In this document: positions 1 to 12,398 of the stretch, one piece after another
Position numbering within the stretch: position 1 is the stretch's first letter
How the letters are laid out: every line of letters starts with the position of its first letter
Source: Streptomyces profundus
GTDB lineage: Bacteria > Actinomycetota > Actinomycetes > Streptomycetales > Streptomycetaceae
Assembly: GCF_020740535.1 (NCBI RefSeq)
Contig: NZ_CP082362.1
Location: forward strand, 7,375,501-7,439,500
Length of the DNA stretch: 64,000 nucleotides
Direction: 5' to 3'
Notes under the pieces: generated by a model
Told to the model about the DNA's origin: nothing
Databases searched by the model: none
The model's input: the letters and a program-made list of their open reading frames with translations, nothing else
Program-made: the position numbers and the translations under genes

Positions 1-1
1 G

Positions 2-3000
2 GCCGCCTCGGGAGCCGAGCACCTGGTGCTGGCCAGCCGCCGTGGCGCCGAGGTGCCGGGCGCTGCCGAGCTCACCGCCGAACTCGCCGAGTCCGGAACG
101 CGGTTGCGGTACACGAGCTGCGATGTCACCGACCGTGCGGCGGTGGTGGAGCTGGCGGCCAGGCTGACGGCGGAGGGCACCCCCGTCCGCGCGGTCGTCC
201 ACGCGGCGGCCCTCATCCAGATCGCGTCGCTGGCCGACACCTCGCTGACCGAGTTCGAGGAGGTCGTGCACGCCAAGGTCGCGGGCGCGATCCACCTGGC
301 CGAGTCGCTGCCCGACCTCGACGCGTTCGTCCTGTTCTCCTCCATCGCCGGCGTCTGGGGCAGCGGCGACCACGGCGCCTACGCCGCCGCCAACGCCTTC
401 CTCGACGCCTACGCCGAGCACCTGCGCGGCCTCGGAGTGCCGGCCACCTCCATCGCGTGGGGCATCTGGAACACCCCGAACCTGGCGGAGTCCGCCGCCA
501 TGCCCGGCGGCCTGGACATGGACCGGGTACGCCGCCAGGGCCTGCCGTTCATCGACCCAGGGCTCGCCGTCGCGGCGCTCCAACGGGCCATGGACGACGA
601 CGAGACGTGCCTCACCGTCGCGGAAGTGGACTGGTCCCGTTTCGCGCCGGTCTTCACCTCCGCCCGCCCCCGTCCCCTGCTGGACGAGATCCCCGAGGTG
701 GCGGCCCTCGCCAGGGAGGAGACCCAGGACGCGGCGCCGGTGGCCGCCGCGCTGTCCGAGGCCGAACTGGTGGAGCTCGTACGCGAACAGGTCGCCGCCG
801 TCCTCGGCCACTCAGGAGCCGAGGCGGTCGACCCCAAGCGCGCCTTCCGCGACATCGGGTTCGACTCGCTCACCGCGGTCGAACTCCGCAACCGGCTCAA
901 CGCCGCGACGGGACTGCGGCTGCCCACCACGGTCGTCTTCGACCACCCCAACGTCCACGCCATCGCCCGCCACCTGCGTGCGGAGCTGACCCAGGAGACC
1001 GCCGCCGCCCCGGCGGCCACGGTGGTGCTCGCGGCCCAGGACGAGCCGATCGCGCTGGTGGGCATGGCCTGCCGGTTCCCCGGCGGCGTCAGCGGCCCGG
1101 AGGAGCTGTGGGAACTGCTGCGCACGGGGGGCGATGTCATCTCGGACTTCCCGACCGACCGAGGTTGGGACCTGGACGGCCTCTACCACCCCGACCCCGA
1201 CCGGCCCGGCACCTCGTACACCCGGCAGGGCGGCTTCCTGGACGCGGCGGGCGACTTCGACCCCCTGTTCTTCGGTATCTCGCCGCGTGAGGCCCTCGCC
1301 ATGGACCCGCAGCAGCGGCTGCTGCTGGAGACCAGCTGGGAGGCGTTCGAACGAGCCGGCATCGACCCGGAGAGCCAGCGGGGCGAACGGGCCGGCGTCT
1401 TCGTCGGCACCGGCTACCAGGGCTATGGCGCCAACGCCAAGGTGCCGGACGGACTCCAGGGCCAGATGGTCACGGGCGGCTCAGCCAGCGTGACATCCGG
1501 CCGGATCGCCTACACCTTCGGTCTGGAGGGCCCGGCGGTCAGCGTGGACACGGCGTGCTCGTCGTCGCTGGTGGCGATCCATCTCGCCGCGCGGTCGCTG
1601 CGTTCGGGCGAGTGCTCGCTGGCGCTGGCCGGCGGCGTCACCGTCATGTCCAACCCGGAGGGCTTCATCGGGTTCAGCCGGCAGCGCGGCCTCGCCGCCG
1701 ACGGCCGCTGCAAGGCGTTCGCCGCCGCGGCCGACGGCATGGGCATGTCCGAGGGGGTGGGCGTGGTGGTGCTGGAGCGGCTCTCCGACGCGCGGCGCAA
1801 CGGGCGCCAGGTGCTCGCGGTGATCCGGGGCAGCGCGATCAACCAGGACGGCGCGTCCAACGGTCTCTCCGCGCCCAGCGGCCTCGCGCAGCAGTCGGTG
1901 ATCCGGCAGGCGCTGGCCAACGCCGGTCTGAAGCCGTCCGACGTGGACGCGGTGGAGGCGCACGGCACCGGCACCACGCTGGGAGACCCGATCGAGGCAC
2001 AGGCGTTGCTGGCCACCTACGGCCAGGACCGCGAGGCACCCCTCTGGTTGGGCTCCGTCAAGTCCAACATCGGCCACACACAGCTCGCCTCCGGGGTGGC
2101 CGGTGTGATCAAGATGGTGTTGGCGATGCGGCATGGCGTGTTGCCGAGGACGTTGCATGTGGATGAGCCGTCGTCGCATGTGGACTGGTCGGCTGGGGAT
2201 GTTCGGTTGTTGACGGAGGCTCGGGAGTGGCCTGGGGGGGATGGTCCGCGTCGGGCTGGTGTGTCGTCGTTCGGGTTGAGTGGGACGAACGCGCATGTGG
2301 TGTTGGAGTCGGTTCCGGTGGTGGAGTCGGTTGTGGTGGCGGGGGAGTTGGGGGTGGTGCCGTGGGTGGTGTCGGGGCGTTCGGTGGGTGGGGTGCGTGG
2401 GGTGGCGGGTGGGTTGGTGTCGTTGGTGGGGGAGGAGCGGGCGTCGGTGGGCGCGGCTCTGGCCGGGAGGTCGGTGTTTGAGCATCGTGCGGTGGTGGTG
2501 GGTGGTTCGGCGGATGAGTTGGGTTCAGGGCTCGGGGCGTTGGTGGACGGTGAGCCGGCGTCGGATGTGGTGTCCGGTGTGGCATCGGTGGTGGGTAAGA
2601 CGGTGTTTGTCTTTCCGGGGCAGGGTTCGCAGTGGGTGGGGATGGCGGTGGAACTTCTCGATTCCTCGCCGGTGTTCGCGGCGCGGTTCAACGAGTGCGC
2701 CGAGGCACTCGCTCCGCATGTCGACTGGTCGTTGGTGGAGGTGGTGCGGTCGGGTGGGTTTGAGCGGGTGGATGTGGTGCAGCCGGTGTTGTGGGCGGTG
2801 ATGGTGTCTCTTGCGGCGTTGTGGGAGTCGGTGGGGGTGGTTCCTGATGCGGTGGTGGGGCATTCGCAGGGGGAGATCGCGGCTGCTGTGGTGGCGGGTG
2901 GTTTGTCGTTGGTGGATGGTGCGCGGGTGGTGGCGTTGCGGTCGCGGGTGATTGGTGAGCGGTTGGCGGGTGGTGGGGGGATGGTGTCGGTGCCGTTGTC

Positions 3001-6000
3001 GGTGGATGTGGTGCGGGGGTTGGTGCCTGACGGTGTGTCTGTCGCTGCGGTGAATGGTCCTTCGTCCGTTGTGGTGTCGGGTGATCCGGCGGGGCTGGAT
3101 GTGGTGTTGGGGTTGGTGGAGGGCGCGAAGCGCGTTCCGGTGGACTACGCGTCGCATTCGGCGCAGGTGGCGGAGATTCAGGCGGAGATCCTGCGGGTGT
3201 TGGGGGAGGTCGTGCCGCGTGAGGTGAGGGTGCCGTTCTTCTCCACGGTTGAGGTGAGGTGGATCGACGGGACCGGTCTGGACGCCGCCTACTGGTATCG
3301 GAATTTGCGGGAGACGGTGGAGTTCGAGGGTGCGGTGCGGGGGTTGGCGGGTGCGGGGTTCGGGGTGTTTGTCGAGGTGAGCGCGCATCCGGTTCTCACG
3401 GTGGGTGTGGGTGAGGCCGTCGGTGATGGTGCGGTGGTGGCGGGCACGTTGCGGCGGAATGAGGGGGGTGTGCGTCGATTCCTCCTGTCGGCGGGGGAGT
3501 TGTTCGTTCGGGGTGTGGGGGTGGACTTCACTCCGTTCTTCGGCGGTGCCATGCCTTTTGGGGATTTGCCGACGTATCCGTTTGAGCGTCGGCGGTTCTG
3601 GTTGGAGGCGTCGGTGGTGGGTGGTGATGTGGGTGCGGTGGGTTTGCGGGGTGTGGAGCATCCGTTGTTGGGGGCGGGGGTGCCGTTGGCGGATGTGGAG
3701 GGGTATCTGTTCACGGGGCGGTTGTCGTCGCGGACGCATCCGTGGTTGGTGGATCACGCGGTCAACGGGTCGGTGTTGCTGCCGGGCACGGCGTTCCTGG
3801 AGTTGGCGCAGTACGCGGGGGAGCAGCTCGGCTGTGGCGTGGTCGAGGAGCTCACCCTGGAGACCCCGATGGTCCTGCCGGACCGAGGCGGGCTCGCCAT
3901 CCAACTCGTCATCGGCGCCCCCGACCCGGACGGGCGGCGCTCGCTCACCCTCTATGCGCGGGAGGACGACGCGCCCGCCGACCAGCAGTGGACCCGGCAC
4001 GCGACGGGCGCGCTCGCCACCGGCGGCGCGACGGCGGAAAGCCTGACCGGGCCGTGGCCTCCGGTCGGGGCCGAGGCCCTGGACACCACCGATCTGTACG
4101 CCCGCTTCGCCGAGCGGGGATACCAGTACGGGCCCGCCTTCCAGGGGCTCACGGCGGCGTGGCGGCGTGGTGACGAGGTGTACGCCGAGGTCGCCCTGCC
4201 CGAGGCGCAGCGGGATCACGCCCGGCAGTTCGGCCTGCACCCGGCGCTGCTGGACGCGGCACTGCACGCGCTGTGGCTGGCGTCCGTCGAGGCCGGCCCG
4301 TCCGAGGGCGAGGCCGGCGGCGTCCGGTTGCCGTTCAGCTGGGGCGGGACGAGCCTGCACGCGTCGGGTGCGTCGACCCTGCGGGTGCGGCTGACGACGA
4401 CGGGCACGGACGAGATCGCGATCAGCGTCGCCGACGCCGCCGGATCCCCGGTCGCCGTGGTCGAGTCGCTGGTGATGCGCCCGCTGGCGGCGAGTCAGCT
4501 GGAGGCGGCCCGCGCGCGGTCGCTGTACCGGGTCGACTGGCATCCGGTGACCGCCGACGGCGCCGGCGGCGTACCGCCGTACGACGTGGCGGACTTCACC
4601 GCACCCGACGCCGGCCCCGGCGACGACGTGCGTGCCGTCGTGCGTCGGGCGCTCGCCCGTGTCCAGGGCTGGCTCGCCGAGGACCACGAGGACGACCGGC
4701 GCCTGGTGGTGGTCACCCGCGAAGCGGCCGGCCCCGACCTGCGGGACGCGGTGCACGCCTCGCTGTGGGGCCTGGTCAGGGCGGCGCAGAGTGAGCACCC
4801 CGACCGGTTCGTCCTGGTGGACCTGGGGCCGGGCGACGACATCGCCCGGTGGGTGCCCGCCGCGCTGGCCTGTGGCGAACCGCAGGTCGTCGTCAGGGGC
4901 GGTGCCGTGCTCGCCGCCCGGCTGGTGCGGGCCGCGCCGACCGGCGAGGAGCCGAAGTGGGACCCGAGCGGCACGGTGCTCATCACCGGCGCGGGCGGCG
5001 TCCTCGGCGGCCTGATCGCGCGGCATCTGGTCGACCGGCACGGGGTACGCGACCTGGTGCTGGTCGGACGCTCAGGCCCCGGCCCGGAGCTGGTCGAGGA
5101 GCTGACCGCTGCGGGGGCCCGGGTGGTGGCCGCCCGCTGCGACGCCGCCGACCGGAGCGCGATGACCGGTGTCCTCGCCGCCATCCCGGCCGACCGGCCG
5201 CTGACCGGGATCGTGCACGCGGCCGGTGTGCTCGACGACGCCCCCGTCACATCGCTGACGCCCGAGCAGGTCGATCGGGTGCTGCGGCCCAAGGCCGAGG
5301 CGGCGCTGCTGCTCGACGAGCTGACCCGTGGGCCGAGGCTCTCCGCGTTCGTGCTGTTCTCCTCGGCGTCGGCGACCTTCGGCGCGGCCGGCCAGGCCAA
5401 CTACGCCGCGGCCAACGCCTTCCTCGACGCGCTGGCCCAACGCCGGCGTGGCGCCGGCCTGCCCGCCCAGTCGCTCGGTTGGGGCTTCTGGGAGCAGCGC
5501 AGTGCCATGACCGGCGGGCTCGGCGACCGCGAGGTGGCCAGGCTGGCCAGCGGTGGCGTGCGGCCCATCGGCTCCGCCGACGGGCTCGCACTGTTCGACA
5601 CCGCGTCCGCCATGGACGACGCCGCGCTGGTGCCGATCCACCTGGACCTGTCGCCCCGCGGCGATGGGATCCCGCCGTTGCTGCGGCACCTGGTGCGGCC
5701 CGCCGTGCGGCGGACCCCGGCCGTGGCCGAGAGGCCAGCGGACATGGCGACCTTCCGGCAGCGGCTGGAAGGGCTGCCGGAGGAGGAGCGGCGGGGCATC
5801 CTGCTCGATCTGGTGCGGTCGACCGTGGCCGCGGTCGTGGCCTACGAAGGACCCGCCGCCGTGGACCAGGACATGACGTTCACCAGCCTCGGCTTCGACT
5901 CGCTGATGGCCGTCGAACTGCGCAACCGGCTCTCCGCCGCCGTCGGTACCCGCCTGACGCCGACGCTGGTCTTCGACTACCCGACCTCCTCGGGGCTGGC

Positions 6001-6265
6001 GGGTCACCTCTACGACAAGTTGGGACTGGCCCCCGCCGAGGCTTCCGAGGAGCCGGTCGGGGACACGGACGACGCCGGGATCCGCGAGGCCGTCGCGTCC
6101 GTCCCGGTGGAGCGGCTGCGTGCGGCCGGAGTGCTCGACGTGATCCTGCGGCTGGCCGAAGAGGGGAGGCAGCAGACGACGGCCGACCGGATCGAGCACA
6201 TCCAGAGCATGGACGCGAATGACCTCGTCCGATGGGCCAGCGCCCTCGGCAGTGACGAATCCTGA
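2..6265 (+). CDS. Modular type I polyketide synthase, 5'-truncated: [KR-ACP]-[KS-AT-DH-KR-ACP]-docking
   Basis: The reading frame is open at the left edge, so the true start lies outside. The first 185 or so codons are the end of a KR with the FSS...Y...N catalytic set. This KR has no LDD motif, but has Trp and His at the positions called 141 and 146, which fits an A2-type KR. An ACP follows ([10 protein letters not shown], near 865). The complete module has KS from about 1040 (DTACSSS Cys near 1555, EAHGTGT and SNIGHT His), AT from about 2600 (GHSQG near 2860, YASH near 3145, hence methylmalonyl-CoA), DH from about 3655 ([10 protein letters not shown] and HPALLD), KR from about 4970 (LDD, B1-type), ACP ([10 protein letters not shown] near 5900) and a C-terminal helical docking tail. 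No ER is present. The module should make an E-configured alpha-methyl alkene. Bases 2110-3830 use unusually many TTG/GTG codons compared with the flanks. Confidence 0.96.
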   Translation, partial: AASGAEHLVLASRRGAEVPGAAELTAELAESGTRLRYTSCDVTDRAAVVELAARLTAEGTPVRAVVHAAALIQIASLADTSLTEFEEVVHAKVAGAIHLAESLPDLDAFVLFSSIAGVWGSGDHGAYAAANAFLDAYAEHLRGLGVPATSIAWGIWNTPNLAESAAMPGGLDMDRVRRQGLPFIDPGLAVAALQRAMDDDETCLTVAEVDWSRFAPVFTSARPRPLLDEIPEVAALAREETQDAAPVAAALSEAELVELVREQVAAVLGHSGAEAVDPKRAFRDIGFDSLTAVELRNRLNAATGLRLPTTVVFDHPNVHAIARHLRAELTQETAAAPAATVVLAAQDEPIALVGMACRFPGGVSGPEELWELLRTGGDVISDFPTDRGWDLDGLYHPDPDRPGTSYTRQGGFLDAAGDFDPLFFGISPREALAMDPQQRLLLETSWEAFERAGIDPESQRGERAGVFVGTGYQGYGANAKVPDGLQGQMVTGGSASVTSGRIAYTFGLEGPAVSVDTACSSSLVAIHLAARSLRSGECSLALAGGVTVMSNPEGFIGFSRQRGLAADGRCKAFAAAADGMGMSEGVGVVVLERLSDARRNGRQVLAVIRGSAINQDGASNGLSAPSGLAQQSVIRQALANAGLKPSDVDAVEAHGTGTTLGDPIEAQALLATYGQDREAPLWLGSVKSNIGHTQLASGVAGVIKMVLAMRHGVLPRTLHVDEPSSHVDWSAGDVRLLTEAREWPGGDGPRRAGVSSFGLSGTNAHVVLESVPVVESVVVAGELGVVPWVVSGRSVGGVRGVAGGLVSLVGEERASVGAALAGRSVFEHRAVVVGGSADELGSGLGALVDGEPASDVVSGVASVVGKTVFVFPGQGSQWVGMAVELLDSSPVFAARFNECAEALAPHVDWSLVEVVRSGGFERVDVVQPVLWAVMVSLAALWESVGVVPDAVVGHSQGEIAAAVVAGGLSLVDGARVVALRSRVIGERLAGGGGMVSVPLSVDVVRGLVPDGVSVAAVNGPSSVVVSGDPAGLDVVLGLVEGAKRVPVDYASHSAQVAEIQAEILRVLGEVVPREVRVPFFSTVEVRWIDGTGLDAAYWYRNLRETVEFEGAVRGLAGAGFGVFVEVSAHPVLTVGVGEAVGDGAVVAGTLRRNEGGVRRFLLSAGELFVRGVGVDFTPFFGGAMPFGDLPTYPFERRRFWLEASVVGGDVGAVGLRGVEHPLLGAGVPLADVEGYLFTGRLSSRTHPWLVDHAVNGSVLLPGTAFLELAQYAGEQLGCGVVEELTLETPMVLPDRGGLAIQLVIGAPDPDGRRSLTLYAREDDAPADQQWTRHATGALATGGATAESLTGPWPPVGAEALDTTDLYARFAERGYQYGPAFQGLTAAWRRGDEVYAEVALPEAQRDHARQFGLHPALLDAALHALWLASVEAGPSEGEAGGVRLPFSWGGTSLHASGASTLRVRLTTTGTDEIAISVADAAGSPVAVVESLVMRPLAASQLEAARARSLYRVDWHPVTADGAGGVPPYDVADFTAPDAGPGDDVRAVVRRALARVQGWLAEDHEDDRRLVVVTREAAGPDLRDAVHASLWGLVRAAQSEHPDRFVLVDLGPGDDIARWVPAALACGEPQVVVRGGAVLAARLVRAAPTGEEPKWDPSGTVLITGAGGVLGGLIARHLVDRHGVRDLVLVGRSGPGPELVEELTAAGARVVAARCDAADRSAMTGVLAAIPADRPLTGIVHAAGVLDDAPVTSLTPEQVDRVLRPKAEAALLLDELTRGPRLSAFVLFSSASATFGAAGQANYAAANAFLDALAQRRRGAGLPAQSLGWGFWEQRSAMTGGLGDREVARLASGGVRPIGSADGLALFDTASAMDDAALVPIHLDLSPRGDGIPPLLRHLVRPAVRRTPAVAERPADMATFRQRLEGLPEEERRGILLDLVRSTVAAVVAYEGPAAVDQDMTFTSLGFDSLMAVELRNRLSAAVGTRLTPTLVFDYPTSSGLAGHLYDKLGLAPAEASEEPVGDTDDAGIREAVASVPVERLRAAGVLDVILRLAEEGRQQTTADRIEHIQSMDANDLVRWASALGSDES
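2615..2948 (+). repeat. Copy 1 of near-identical AT-domain segment
   Basis: Matches 8000-8333 base for base at a constant offset of 5385 with no indel; only a few short patches differ. It covers the PGQGSQW to [10 protein letters not shown] part of the AT. Codon choice here (TTG Leu, GTG Val, GGT/GGG Gly) is unlike the GCC/CTC-rich sequence on both sides, which suggests the two modules share recently exchanged or duplicated DNA. Confidence 0.9.
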
Positions 6266-6292
6266 TCCGGATCGACATGTGTGGAGCTCATG

Positions 6293-9200
6293 ATGACTGC
6301 CCCTCAGGAGCAGATGATCGCTGCCCTGCGCAGCGCACTGTTGGACAACGAACGCCTCAGGGAGGCCAACCAGCGCTTGTCGAAGCGGACCGACGAGCCG
6401 GTCGCCGTGGTCTCCATGGGGTGCCGCTACCCCGGTGGGGTGACCTCGCCCGACGACCTGTGGACCCTGGTCGACGAGGCGCGGGACGCCATCTCCCCGT
6501 TCCCCGAGGACCGGGGCTGGGACACCGGCGGACTGTTCGGCGAGAGCTCGCCCGACACGCTGACGTCCCATACCCGCGAGGGCGGCTTCCTGGCCGGCGC
6601 GGGCCTGTTCGACGCGGGCTTCTTCGGGATATCGCCGCGTGAGGCCCTCGCCATGGACCCGCAGCAGCGGCTGCTGTTGGAGACCTCCTGGGAGGCCATC
6701 GAAGGCGCCGGCATCGACCCGGGCACCCTGCGCGGCAGCAGGACCGGCGTCTTCGTCGGGCTGATGGGCACCGACTACGGCGGCCCACTGCACCATGTCC
6801 CGGACGGCGTCGAGGCGTTCCTGGGCATGGGCACCCAGTCCAGCGTGGGATCCGGCCGGATCGCGTATGCCCTCGGTCTGGAGGGTCCGGCTGTCACGGT
6901 GGACACGGCGTGTTCGTCGTCGCTGGTGGCGATCCATCTCGCCGCGCAGTCCCTGCGCGCGGGGGAGAGCACGCTGGCGCTGGCCGGCGGCGCGACCGTG
7001 ATGGCGGGCCCGGGGCTGTTCGTGGGGCTCAGCCAACAGGGGGGCGTCGCCGTCGATGGTCGGTGTAAGTCGTTCGCCGAGGGGGCTGATGGTGCTGGGT
7101 TTGGTGAGGGGGTGGGGGTGGTGGTGTTGGAGCGGTTGTCGGATGCGCGGCGTCTTGGGCATCCGGTGCTTGCGGTGGTGCGGGGTTCGGCGGTGAATCA
7201 GGATGGTGCGTCGAATGGGTTGTCGGCGCCGAATGGTCCTTCGCAGCAGCGGGTGATTCGGCGGGCGTTGGCGGATGCCGGGGTGCGGTCGTCCGAGGTG
7301 GATGTGGTGGAGGCGCATGGCACCGGTACCACGTTGGGGGATCCGATCGAGGCGCAGGCGTTGTTGGCGACCTATGGTCAGGGCCGTGACGAGGGGCGGC
7401 CGTTGTGGCTGGGGTCGTTGAAGTCGAATATCGGTCATACGCAGGCGGCGGCCGGGGTGGCTGGTGTGATCAAGATGGTGTTGGCGATGCGGCACGGCGT
7501 GCTGCCGAGGACGTTGCACATCACGCGGCCGTCCACGCATATCGACTGGTCGGAGGGCGATGTCCGGCTGCTCACCGAGGCGGTCGACTGGCCCGAACAC
7601 GGGCACCCTCGACGCGCCGGCGTGTCGTCCTTCGGCGTGAGCGGCACCAACGCCCACCTCGTCCTGGAACAGGCCCCCGCGGCCGACGCCGCACCGGCCG
7701 CGCGGGCGCCCGTGCCCGGCACGGCGGTTCCCTGGCTGCTGTCCGCCAGGTCGGCCGACGCCCTGCGCGGCCAGGCCGAGCGGCTCAGGCGCCACGCGGC
7801 GGCCCGGCCCGGCCTCGCGCCGGCCGACATCGGGTTCTCGACCGCGACCGGCCGGGCCGCGCTGCCGCATCGCGCGGTCGTCGTCGGCGCCGACCACGAC
7901 GCCCTGGCCCATGAGCTCGACCTGCTGGCGAACGGCGAGTTCTCCGACAACACCGTCCGTGGCACCACCGCACCGACCGGGAAGAAGGTCTTCGTGTTCC
8001 CGGGGCAGGGTTCGCAGTGGGTGGGGATGGCGGTGGAACTTCTCGATGTCTCGCCGGTGTTCGCGGCGCGGTTCGCGGAGTGTGAGGGGGCGTTGGCTCC
8101 GCATGTCGAGTGGTCGTTGGTGGAGGTGGTGCGGTCGGGTGGGTTTGAGCGGGTGGATGTGGTGCAGCCGGTGTTGTGGGCGGTGATGGTGTCGTTGGCA
8201 GCGTTGTGGGAGTCGGTGGGGGTGGTTCCTGATGCGGTGGTGGGGCATTCGCAGGGGGAGATCGCGGCGGCTGTGGTGGCGGGTGCGCTTTCGTTGGCGG
8301 ATGGTGCGCGGGTGGTGGCGTTGCGGTCGCGGGCGTTGCGTGCGCTCGCGGGGCGTGGGGGGATGGCGTCGGTGGCGCTTCCGGTGGAGGAGGTCCGGCG
8401 CCGGCTGGCCGACTGGGGCGATCGGCTGGCGGTGGCCGCCGTCAACGGGCCGGGAGCGGTGGTGGTCTCCGGCGACTCCGAGGCGTTGGACGAACTCCTC
8501 GCCCGGTGCGAGGCGGAGGGCTGCCGCGCTCGCCGTGTCCCGGTGGACTATGCGTCTCATTCGGTGCATGTGGAGGGGATTCGGGCGGAGTTGTTGGGGG
8601 TGTTGGCGGGGGTGGTGCCGCGTTCGGGGGGTGTTCCGTTCTGTTCGACGGTGACGGGTGGGGTGTTGGACGGGGGGGTGTTGGACGCGGGGTACTGGTA
8701 TCGGAATGTGCGGGGGACGGTGGAGTTGGAGCGGGCGGTTCGTGCGTTGGGTGAGGCGGGTTATGGGGTGTTTGTCGAGGTCAGTCCGCATCCGGTGTTG
8801 ACCTCGGCGATCGAGGAGACGGTGTCGGGGACGGTGGTGGGCACGCTCCGGCGTGATTCGGGTGGTTGGGATCGTTTCCTGCTCTCCCTCGCCGAACTCC
8901 ATGTCACCGGCGTCCCCGTCGACTGGGGCCCGGCCTTCCCCGCCGCCCGGCGGGTCGAACTGCCGACATACGCCTTCCAGCGCACGCGGTACTGGCTGGA
9001 CCCGGCCATCGAGCACCTCGGCGCCGCCGGCGGCGGCCACCCGCTGATCGGACGGCCGCAGCCCGTCGCCGAGCACGGCACCCTGCTGTTCACCGGCCGC
9101 CTGTCGCTGCGCACCCACCCCTGGCTCGCCGACCACGCCGTCGGGGGCACCGTGGTCCTGCCGGGCGCGGCCCTGGTGGAGACGGTGCTGCACGCCGGCC

Positions 9201-12200
9201 GGGGCCTGGACTGCGGACTGCTGGAAGAGCTGACGGTGGAGACCCCGCTGGTGCTCGACCCCGCCGAGCCGCTCACCGTCCAACTGGCCGTGGAGAGCCC
9301 GGAGGCGGGGCGTCGCCGGTTCGCCGTCCACGCCGCGTCCGGCGAAGGGCCCTGGACCCGGCACGCCACCGGATGGCTCGCGCCACGCGAAGCCGAGGGC
9401 ACGCCCGAGGTCACGGACCTGGAGCGGGACGGAGCTCCGTGGCCGCCGGCCGGCGCCGAACCGGTGGACATCGACGATCTCTACGGCCGGTTCGCCGAGG
9501 GCGGCATCGCGTACGGCCCCGCTTTCCGTGGGATGACCGCCGCCTGGCGCGTGGGCGACCGGATCTGCGCCGAGGTGGCGCTGCCCGAGCGACAGCGGTC
9601 GGAGGCGAGGCGGTTCGGCGTCCACCCGGCGCTGCTCGACGCGGTGTTGCAGACCGTCGGCCTGTCCCGTGACGCGGAAGCGGGCGGGCCCGTCCTGCCC
9701 TTCTCCTTCGGCGGTGTCACCGTGCACGGCGAGGCCGGCGGCGACCTACGGGTCGAGACCAGGCCGCTGGGCGGGAACGAGGTGTCCATCCGCGCGACCG
9801 ACCGCGACGGCGGGGCCGTGCTCACGGTGGACTCCCTCGCGCTGCGCCGCCTCACCGGGCTGGCCCGCCACGACTCGCTCTACGAGGTGTCCTGGGTGCC
9901 GCGCCCACTGCCGCGGGCCGTGCGGCGTGCCGACACCGTCGTCCGCGTCGATCCTGGTCCCGCGAACGCGGCGGCGGCCCACGAGACCACCCGCCGGGTG
10001 CTCGGCCGGCTACAGGAGTGGCTGGCGGCCGAGCACCCCGACGGCGCCCGGCTGGTCGTCAGCACCCGGGGCGCGGTGGCCACGGCGGTCGACGAGGACG
10101 TGACCGACCTGGCCGGCTCCCCGGTGTGGGGCCTGGTCAGATCCGCCCAGTCCGAGCATCCGGGAGCCTTCGTCCTCGTCGACACCGACGCGGAGAGCGA
10201 GCATCTGCTCGAAGCGGCGCTCTCCCTGGACGAACCCCAACTCGCCCTGCGCGGCGGCGAACTGCGCGTGCCCCGGCTGCACAGGTCCACCCGCGAGGCC
10301 GCCGGGCGGCAACCCGACCGGGACGGCACGGTCCTGGTCACCGGCGGCGCCGACGGCCTCGCCGGCCTGGTGGTGCGCCACCTCGCCGCCGAGCACGGCG
10401 CCCGACGGATCGTCCTGGCCAGCCGGCGCGGCCCGGGCGCCGAGGAGATCCAGCGGCTGGGCGCGGACCTCGACGTCGAGATCACCGGCGCCGCCTGCGA
10501 CCTGGCCGACCGGGACGCCCTGGCCGCGCTGCTGGCCTCCCTCCCCGAGGGGGCGCCGCTGACGGCGGTCGTGCACACCGCCGCCGTGCTCTCCGACGGC
10601 GTCCTCGCCTCGCTCACTCCCGAGCAGATCGACACCGCGCTGCGCCCCAAGGTCGACGCGGCGCTCAACCTGCACGAGCTGACGCGCCATCTCGGGCTGC
10701 GCGAGTTCGTCCTCTTCTCCTCGGTCGCCGGCGTCCTGGGCGCCCCGGGGCAGGGCAACTACGCGGCGGCCAACGCCTTCCTCGACGCCCTGGCGCACCA
10801 TCGACGCGCCCAGGGCCTGCCCGCCCAGTCCCTCGCCTGGGGCCTGTGGGAGCACGGCAGCGGCCTCACCCGGAACCTGGACGAGGCCGACGTGGCGCGG
10901 ATCTCGCGCGGAGGAGTGGTGCCGTTCGACACCGGGCAGGGCCTCGCCGTCCTGGACCTGGCGCGCGGCACCGACGCTGCCGCGCTGGTCCCCGCGACGC
11001 TCGCTTCCGCCACGCTGGACACCGCGCCCGAGGAAGCGCCGGCCCTCCTCAGAGACCTCGTGCGGGCCCGGGGCCGGCGCCCGGGGCCGGGAGCCGAGCG
11101 GCACAGCGCCGACGAACTGCGGCGCGCGCTCGCCGGACTGGACGAGGACGCCGGCGACGCCCTCCTCGGCGAGATCGTGCGCGGCCACCTCGCGACGGTG
11201 CTCGGCCACGCCTCGGCGGACGCCGTCGACGACTCCATCGGCTTCCTCGCGCTCGGCCTCGACTCGCTCACCGCCGTCGAGCTGCGCAACCGACTGACGG
11301 CGGCCACCGGGCTCCGGCTGCGCCCCACCGTCGCCTTCGACTGCTCCACCCCGAGGGAACTCGCGCGGTTCCTGCGCGCCGAACTGCTCGCCGCGCCCTC
11401 CGCCGAGCCCGCCGCACCGGCCGTCTCCGCCCGCCGCACCAGCCCGTTGGACGCGGCCGGCCAGCTCTTCCGCTACGCCGCCGAGCGGGGCCAGCTCAAG
11501 ATCGGCGTGAAGATGATGCACCAGGCCGCCCAACTGCGCCCCATGTTCACATCGGGGGAGGGCCGCGAGGGGGTTCCGGGGCCGCTGCGGCTGACCACCG
11601 GCGCCCGGCGGCCGAGGATCATCTGTCTGTCCGCCTTCGTGGCCCTCGGCGGTGCCCACCAGTTCGTGCGGTTCGCCTCGTTCCTCGGCGACGAGTACGA
11701 CGTCGCGGCGCTCGACGTCCCCGGCTTCCAGCACGGCGAACCGCTCGCCGCCGACGAGGAGGCGCTGGCGGACGTGTACGGCGACATGATCGGCGAACTG
11801 GTCGGCGACGACCCGTTCGTCCTGCTGGGCTCCTCCTCCGGAGGCGTGCTCGCGCACCTGACCGGCGAGCGGATGAGCCGGCGTGGCGTCGCCCCCGCCG
11901 GGGTGGTGGTCATCGACGGCTACCCGATGACCAGCCCGCACATCAACCGGGTGCAGGACCAACTGCTCAAGGGCATGTTCGAGCGCGAGGAGCGGTTCGT
12001 CACCCTGGACGGCACCCGGCTCACCGCCATGGGCTGGTACTGCGGGATGTTCGAGTTCTGGGAGCCGCGGGCGGTGGAGACACCGACGCTGCTGCTGCGG
12101 GCCACCGTCCCCCTGGAGGGCATGACGGACGACCCGATGAGCGACGAGTGGCGCGCCCAGTGGCCCGCCACCAAGGTGCTGGACGTCCCCGGCGACCACT

Positions 12201-12268
12201 TCACGGTCATGGAGGACCACCTGGAGACCACCACGCGGGCCATCAAGGACTGGCTGGCGTCCCTCTGA
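6293..12268 (+). CDS. Terminal type I polyketide synthase: docking-KS-AT-DH-KR-ACP-TE
   Basis: This is the last extension module and chain release. The start is ATG 6293, six bases after GGAG at 6283-6286; ATG 6290 and GTG 6281 are in frame but worse placed. About 30 N-terminal residues form a charged docking helix that would pair with the tail of the preceding PKS. Then come KS (DTACSSS near 6905), AT (GHSQG near 8245; YASH near 8550, methylmalonyl), DH ([16 protein letters not shown]), KR, ACP ([10 protein letters not shown] near 11265) and TE (GSSSGG in place of the usual GHSAGG, catalytic His in GDHF near the end). The KR nucleotide loop reads TGGADGLAG instead of TGGTGxLGG and the LDD motif is LSD, although the Ser, Tyr and Asn are kept. 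KR activity is therefore not certain. The product is released as an acid, macrolactone or pyrone; the sequence does not say which. Confidence 0.96.
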   Translation: MTAPQEQMIAALRSALLDNERLREANQRLSKRTDEPVAVVSMGCRYPGGVTSPDDLWTLVDEARDAISPFPEDRGWDTGGLFGESSPDTLTSHTREGGFLAGAGLFDAGFFGISPREALAMDPQQRLLLETSWEAIEGAGIDPGTLRGSRTGVFVGLMGTDYGGPLHHVPDGVEAFLGMGTQSSVGSGRIAYALGLEGPAVTVDTACSSSLVAIHLAAQSLRAGESTLALAGGATVMAGPGLFVGLSQQGGVAVDGRCKSFAEGADGAGFGEGVGVVVLERLSDARRLGHPVLAVVRGSAVNQDGASNGLSAPNGPSQQRVIRRALADAGVRSSEVDVVEAHGTGTTLGDPIEAQALLATYGQGRDEGRPLWLGSLKSNIGHTQAAAGVAGVIKMVLAMRHGVLPRTLHITRPSTHIDWSEGDVRLLTEAVDWPEHGHPRRAGVSSFGVSGTNAHLVLEQAPAADAAPAARAPVPGTAVPWLLSARSADALRGQAERLRRHAAARPGLAPADIGFSTATGRAALPHRAVVVGADHDALAHELDLLANGEFSDNTVRGTTAPTGKKVFVFPGQGSQWVGMAVELLDVSPVFAARFAECEGALAPHVEWSLVEVVRSGGFERVDVVQPVLWAVMVSLAALWESVGVVPDAVVGHSQGEIAAAVVAGALSLADGARVVALRSRALRALAGRGGMASVALPVEEVRRRLADWGDRLAVAAVNGPGAVVVSGDSEALDELLARCEAEGCRARRVPVDYASHSVHVEGIRAELLGVLAGVVPRSGGVPFCSTVTGGVLDGGVLDAGYWYRNVRGTVELERAVRALGEAGYGVFVEVSPHPVLTSAIEETVSGTVVGTLRRDSGGWDRFLLSLAELHVTGVPVDWGPAFPAARRVELPTYAFQRTRYWLDPAIEHLGAAGGGHPLIGRPQPVAEHGTLLFTGRLSLRTHPWLADHAVGGTVVLPGAALVETVLHAGRGLDCGLLEELTVETPLVLDPAEPLTVQLAVESPEAGRRRFAVHAASGEGPWTRHATGWLAPREAEGTPEVTDLERDGAPWPPAGAEPVDIDDLYGRFAEGGIAYGPAFRGMTAAWRVGDRICAEVALPERQRSEARRFGVHPALLDAVLQTVGLSRDAEAGGPVLPFSFGGVTVHGEAGGDLRVETRPLGGNEVSIRATDRDGGAVLTVDSLALRRLTGLARHDSLYEVSWVPRPLPRAVRRADTVVRVDPGPANAAAAHETTRRVLGRLQEWLAAEHPDGARLVVSTRGAVATAVDEDVTDLAGSPVWGLVRSAQSEHPGAFVLVDTDAESEHLLEAALSLDEPQLALRGGELRVPRLHRSTREAAGRQPDRDGTVLVTGGADGLAGLVVRHLAAEHGARRIVLASRRGPGAEEIQRLGADLDVEITGAACDLADRDALAALLASLPEGAPLTAVVHTAAVLSDGVLASLTPEQIDTALRPKVDAALNLHELTRHLGLREFVLFSSVAGVLGAPGQGNYAAANAFLDALAHHRRAQGLPAQSLAWGLWEHGSGLTRNLDEADVARISRGGVVPFDTGQGLAVLDLARGTDAAALVPATLASATLDTAPEEAPALLRDLVRARGRRPGPGAERHSADELRRALAGLDEDAGDALLGEIVRGHLATVLGHASADAVDDSIGFLALGLDSLTAVELRNRLTAATGLRLRPTVAFDCSTPRELARFLRAELLAAPSAEPAAPAVSARRTSPLDAAGQLFRYAAERGQLKIGVKMMHQAAQLRPMFTSGEGREGVPGPLRLTTGARRPRIICLSAFVALGGAHQFVRFASFLGDEYDVAALDVPGFQHGEPLAADEEALADVYGDMIGELVGDDPFVLLGSSSGGVLAHLTGERMSRRGVAPAGVVVIDGYPMTSPHINRVQDQLLKGMFEREERFVTLDGTRLTAMGWYCGMFEFWEPRAVETPTLLLRATVPLEGMTDDPMSDEWRAQWPATKVLDVPGDHFTVMEDHLETTTRAIKDWLASL
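8000..8333 (+). repeat. Copy 2 of near-identical AT-domain segment
   Basis: Partner of 2615-2948. The similarity is interrupted after 8333 (module-specific part of the AT) and resumes in patches around the YASH motif (about 8540-8880 against 3140-3500). A shorter match in the KS tail lies at 7458-7515 against 2098-2155. Confidence 0.9.
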
Positions 12269-12273
12269 CCGCC

Positions 12274-12303
12274 GGGGCCCGTCCGGCCGGCCGGACGGGC
12301 CCC
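12274..12303. terminator. 30-bp perfect palindrome after the PKS thioesterase
   Basis: The arms GGGGCCCGTCCGGCC and GGCCGGACGGGCCCC abut with no spacer, six bases after the TE stop codon. In RNA this would fold into a very stable hairpin with a few central bases looped out. No T-run follows, which is common for streptomycete terminators. Expression of the two + strand genes behind it would then need readthrough or a promoter in the 96 bp before the next start. Confidence 0.6.
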
Positions 12304-12398
12304 CGCCGCGATCCACCCTCGCCGTCGGCGAGGCGCTGTTCCCCTGTATCTGGAAGGCCGGACCCGAGGCGTCCGGCCCATGACGTTCGGAGGTTTCC

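Noticed and set aside
2525..5041. An 838-codon minus-strand frame
   Set aside because: Antisense of AT-DH-KR. Low-complexity composition and no motif.
6281..6292. GTG 6281 as start of the terminal PKS
   Set aside because: GGAG falls inside this extension; ATG 6293 has it at a normal distance.
5072..9727. A 1551-codon open frame on the minus strand opposite the PKS genes
   Set aside because: It is the antisense shadow of two PKS genes with complete catalytic motifs. It has no recognisable domains and a Pro/Arg/His-rich composition typical of G+C-rich antisense frames.
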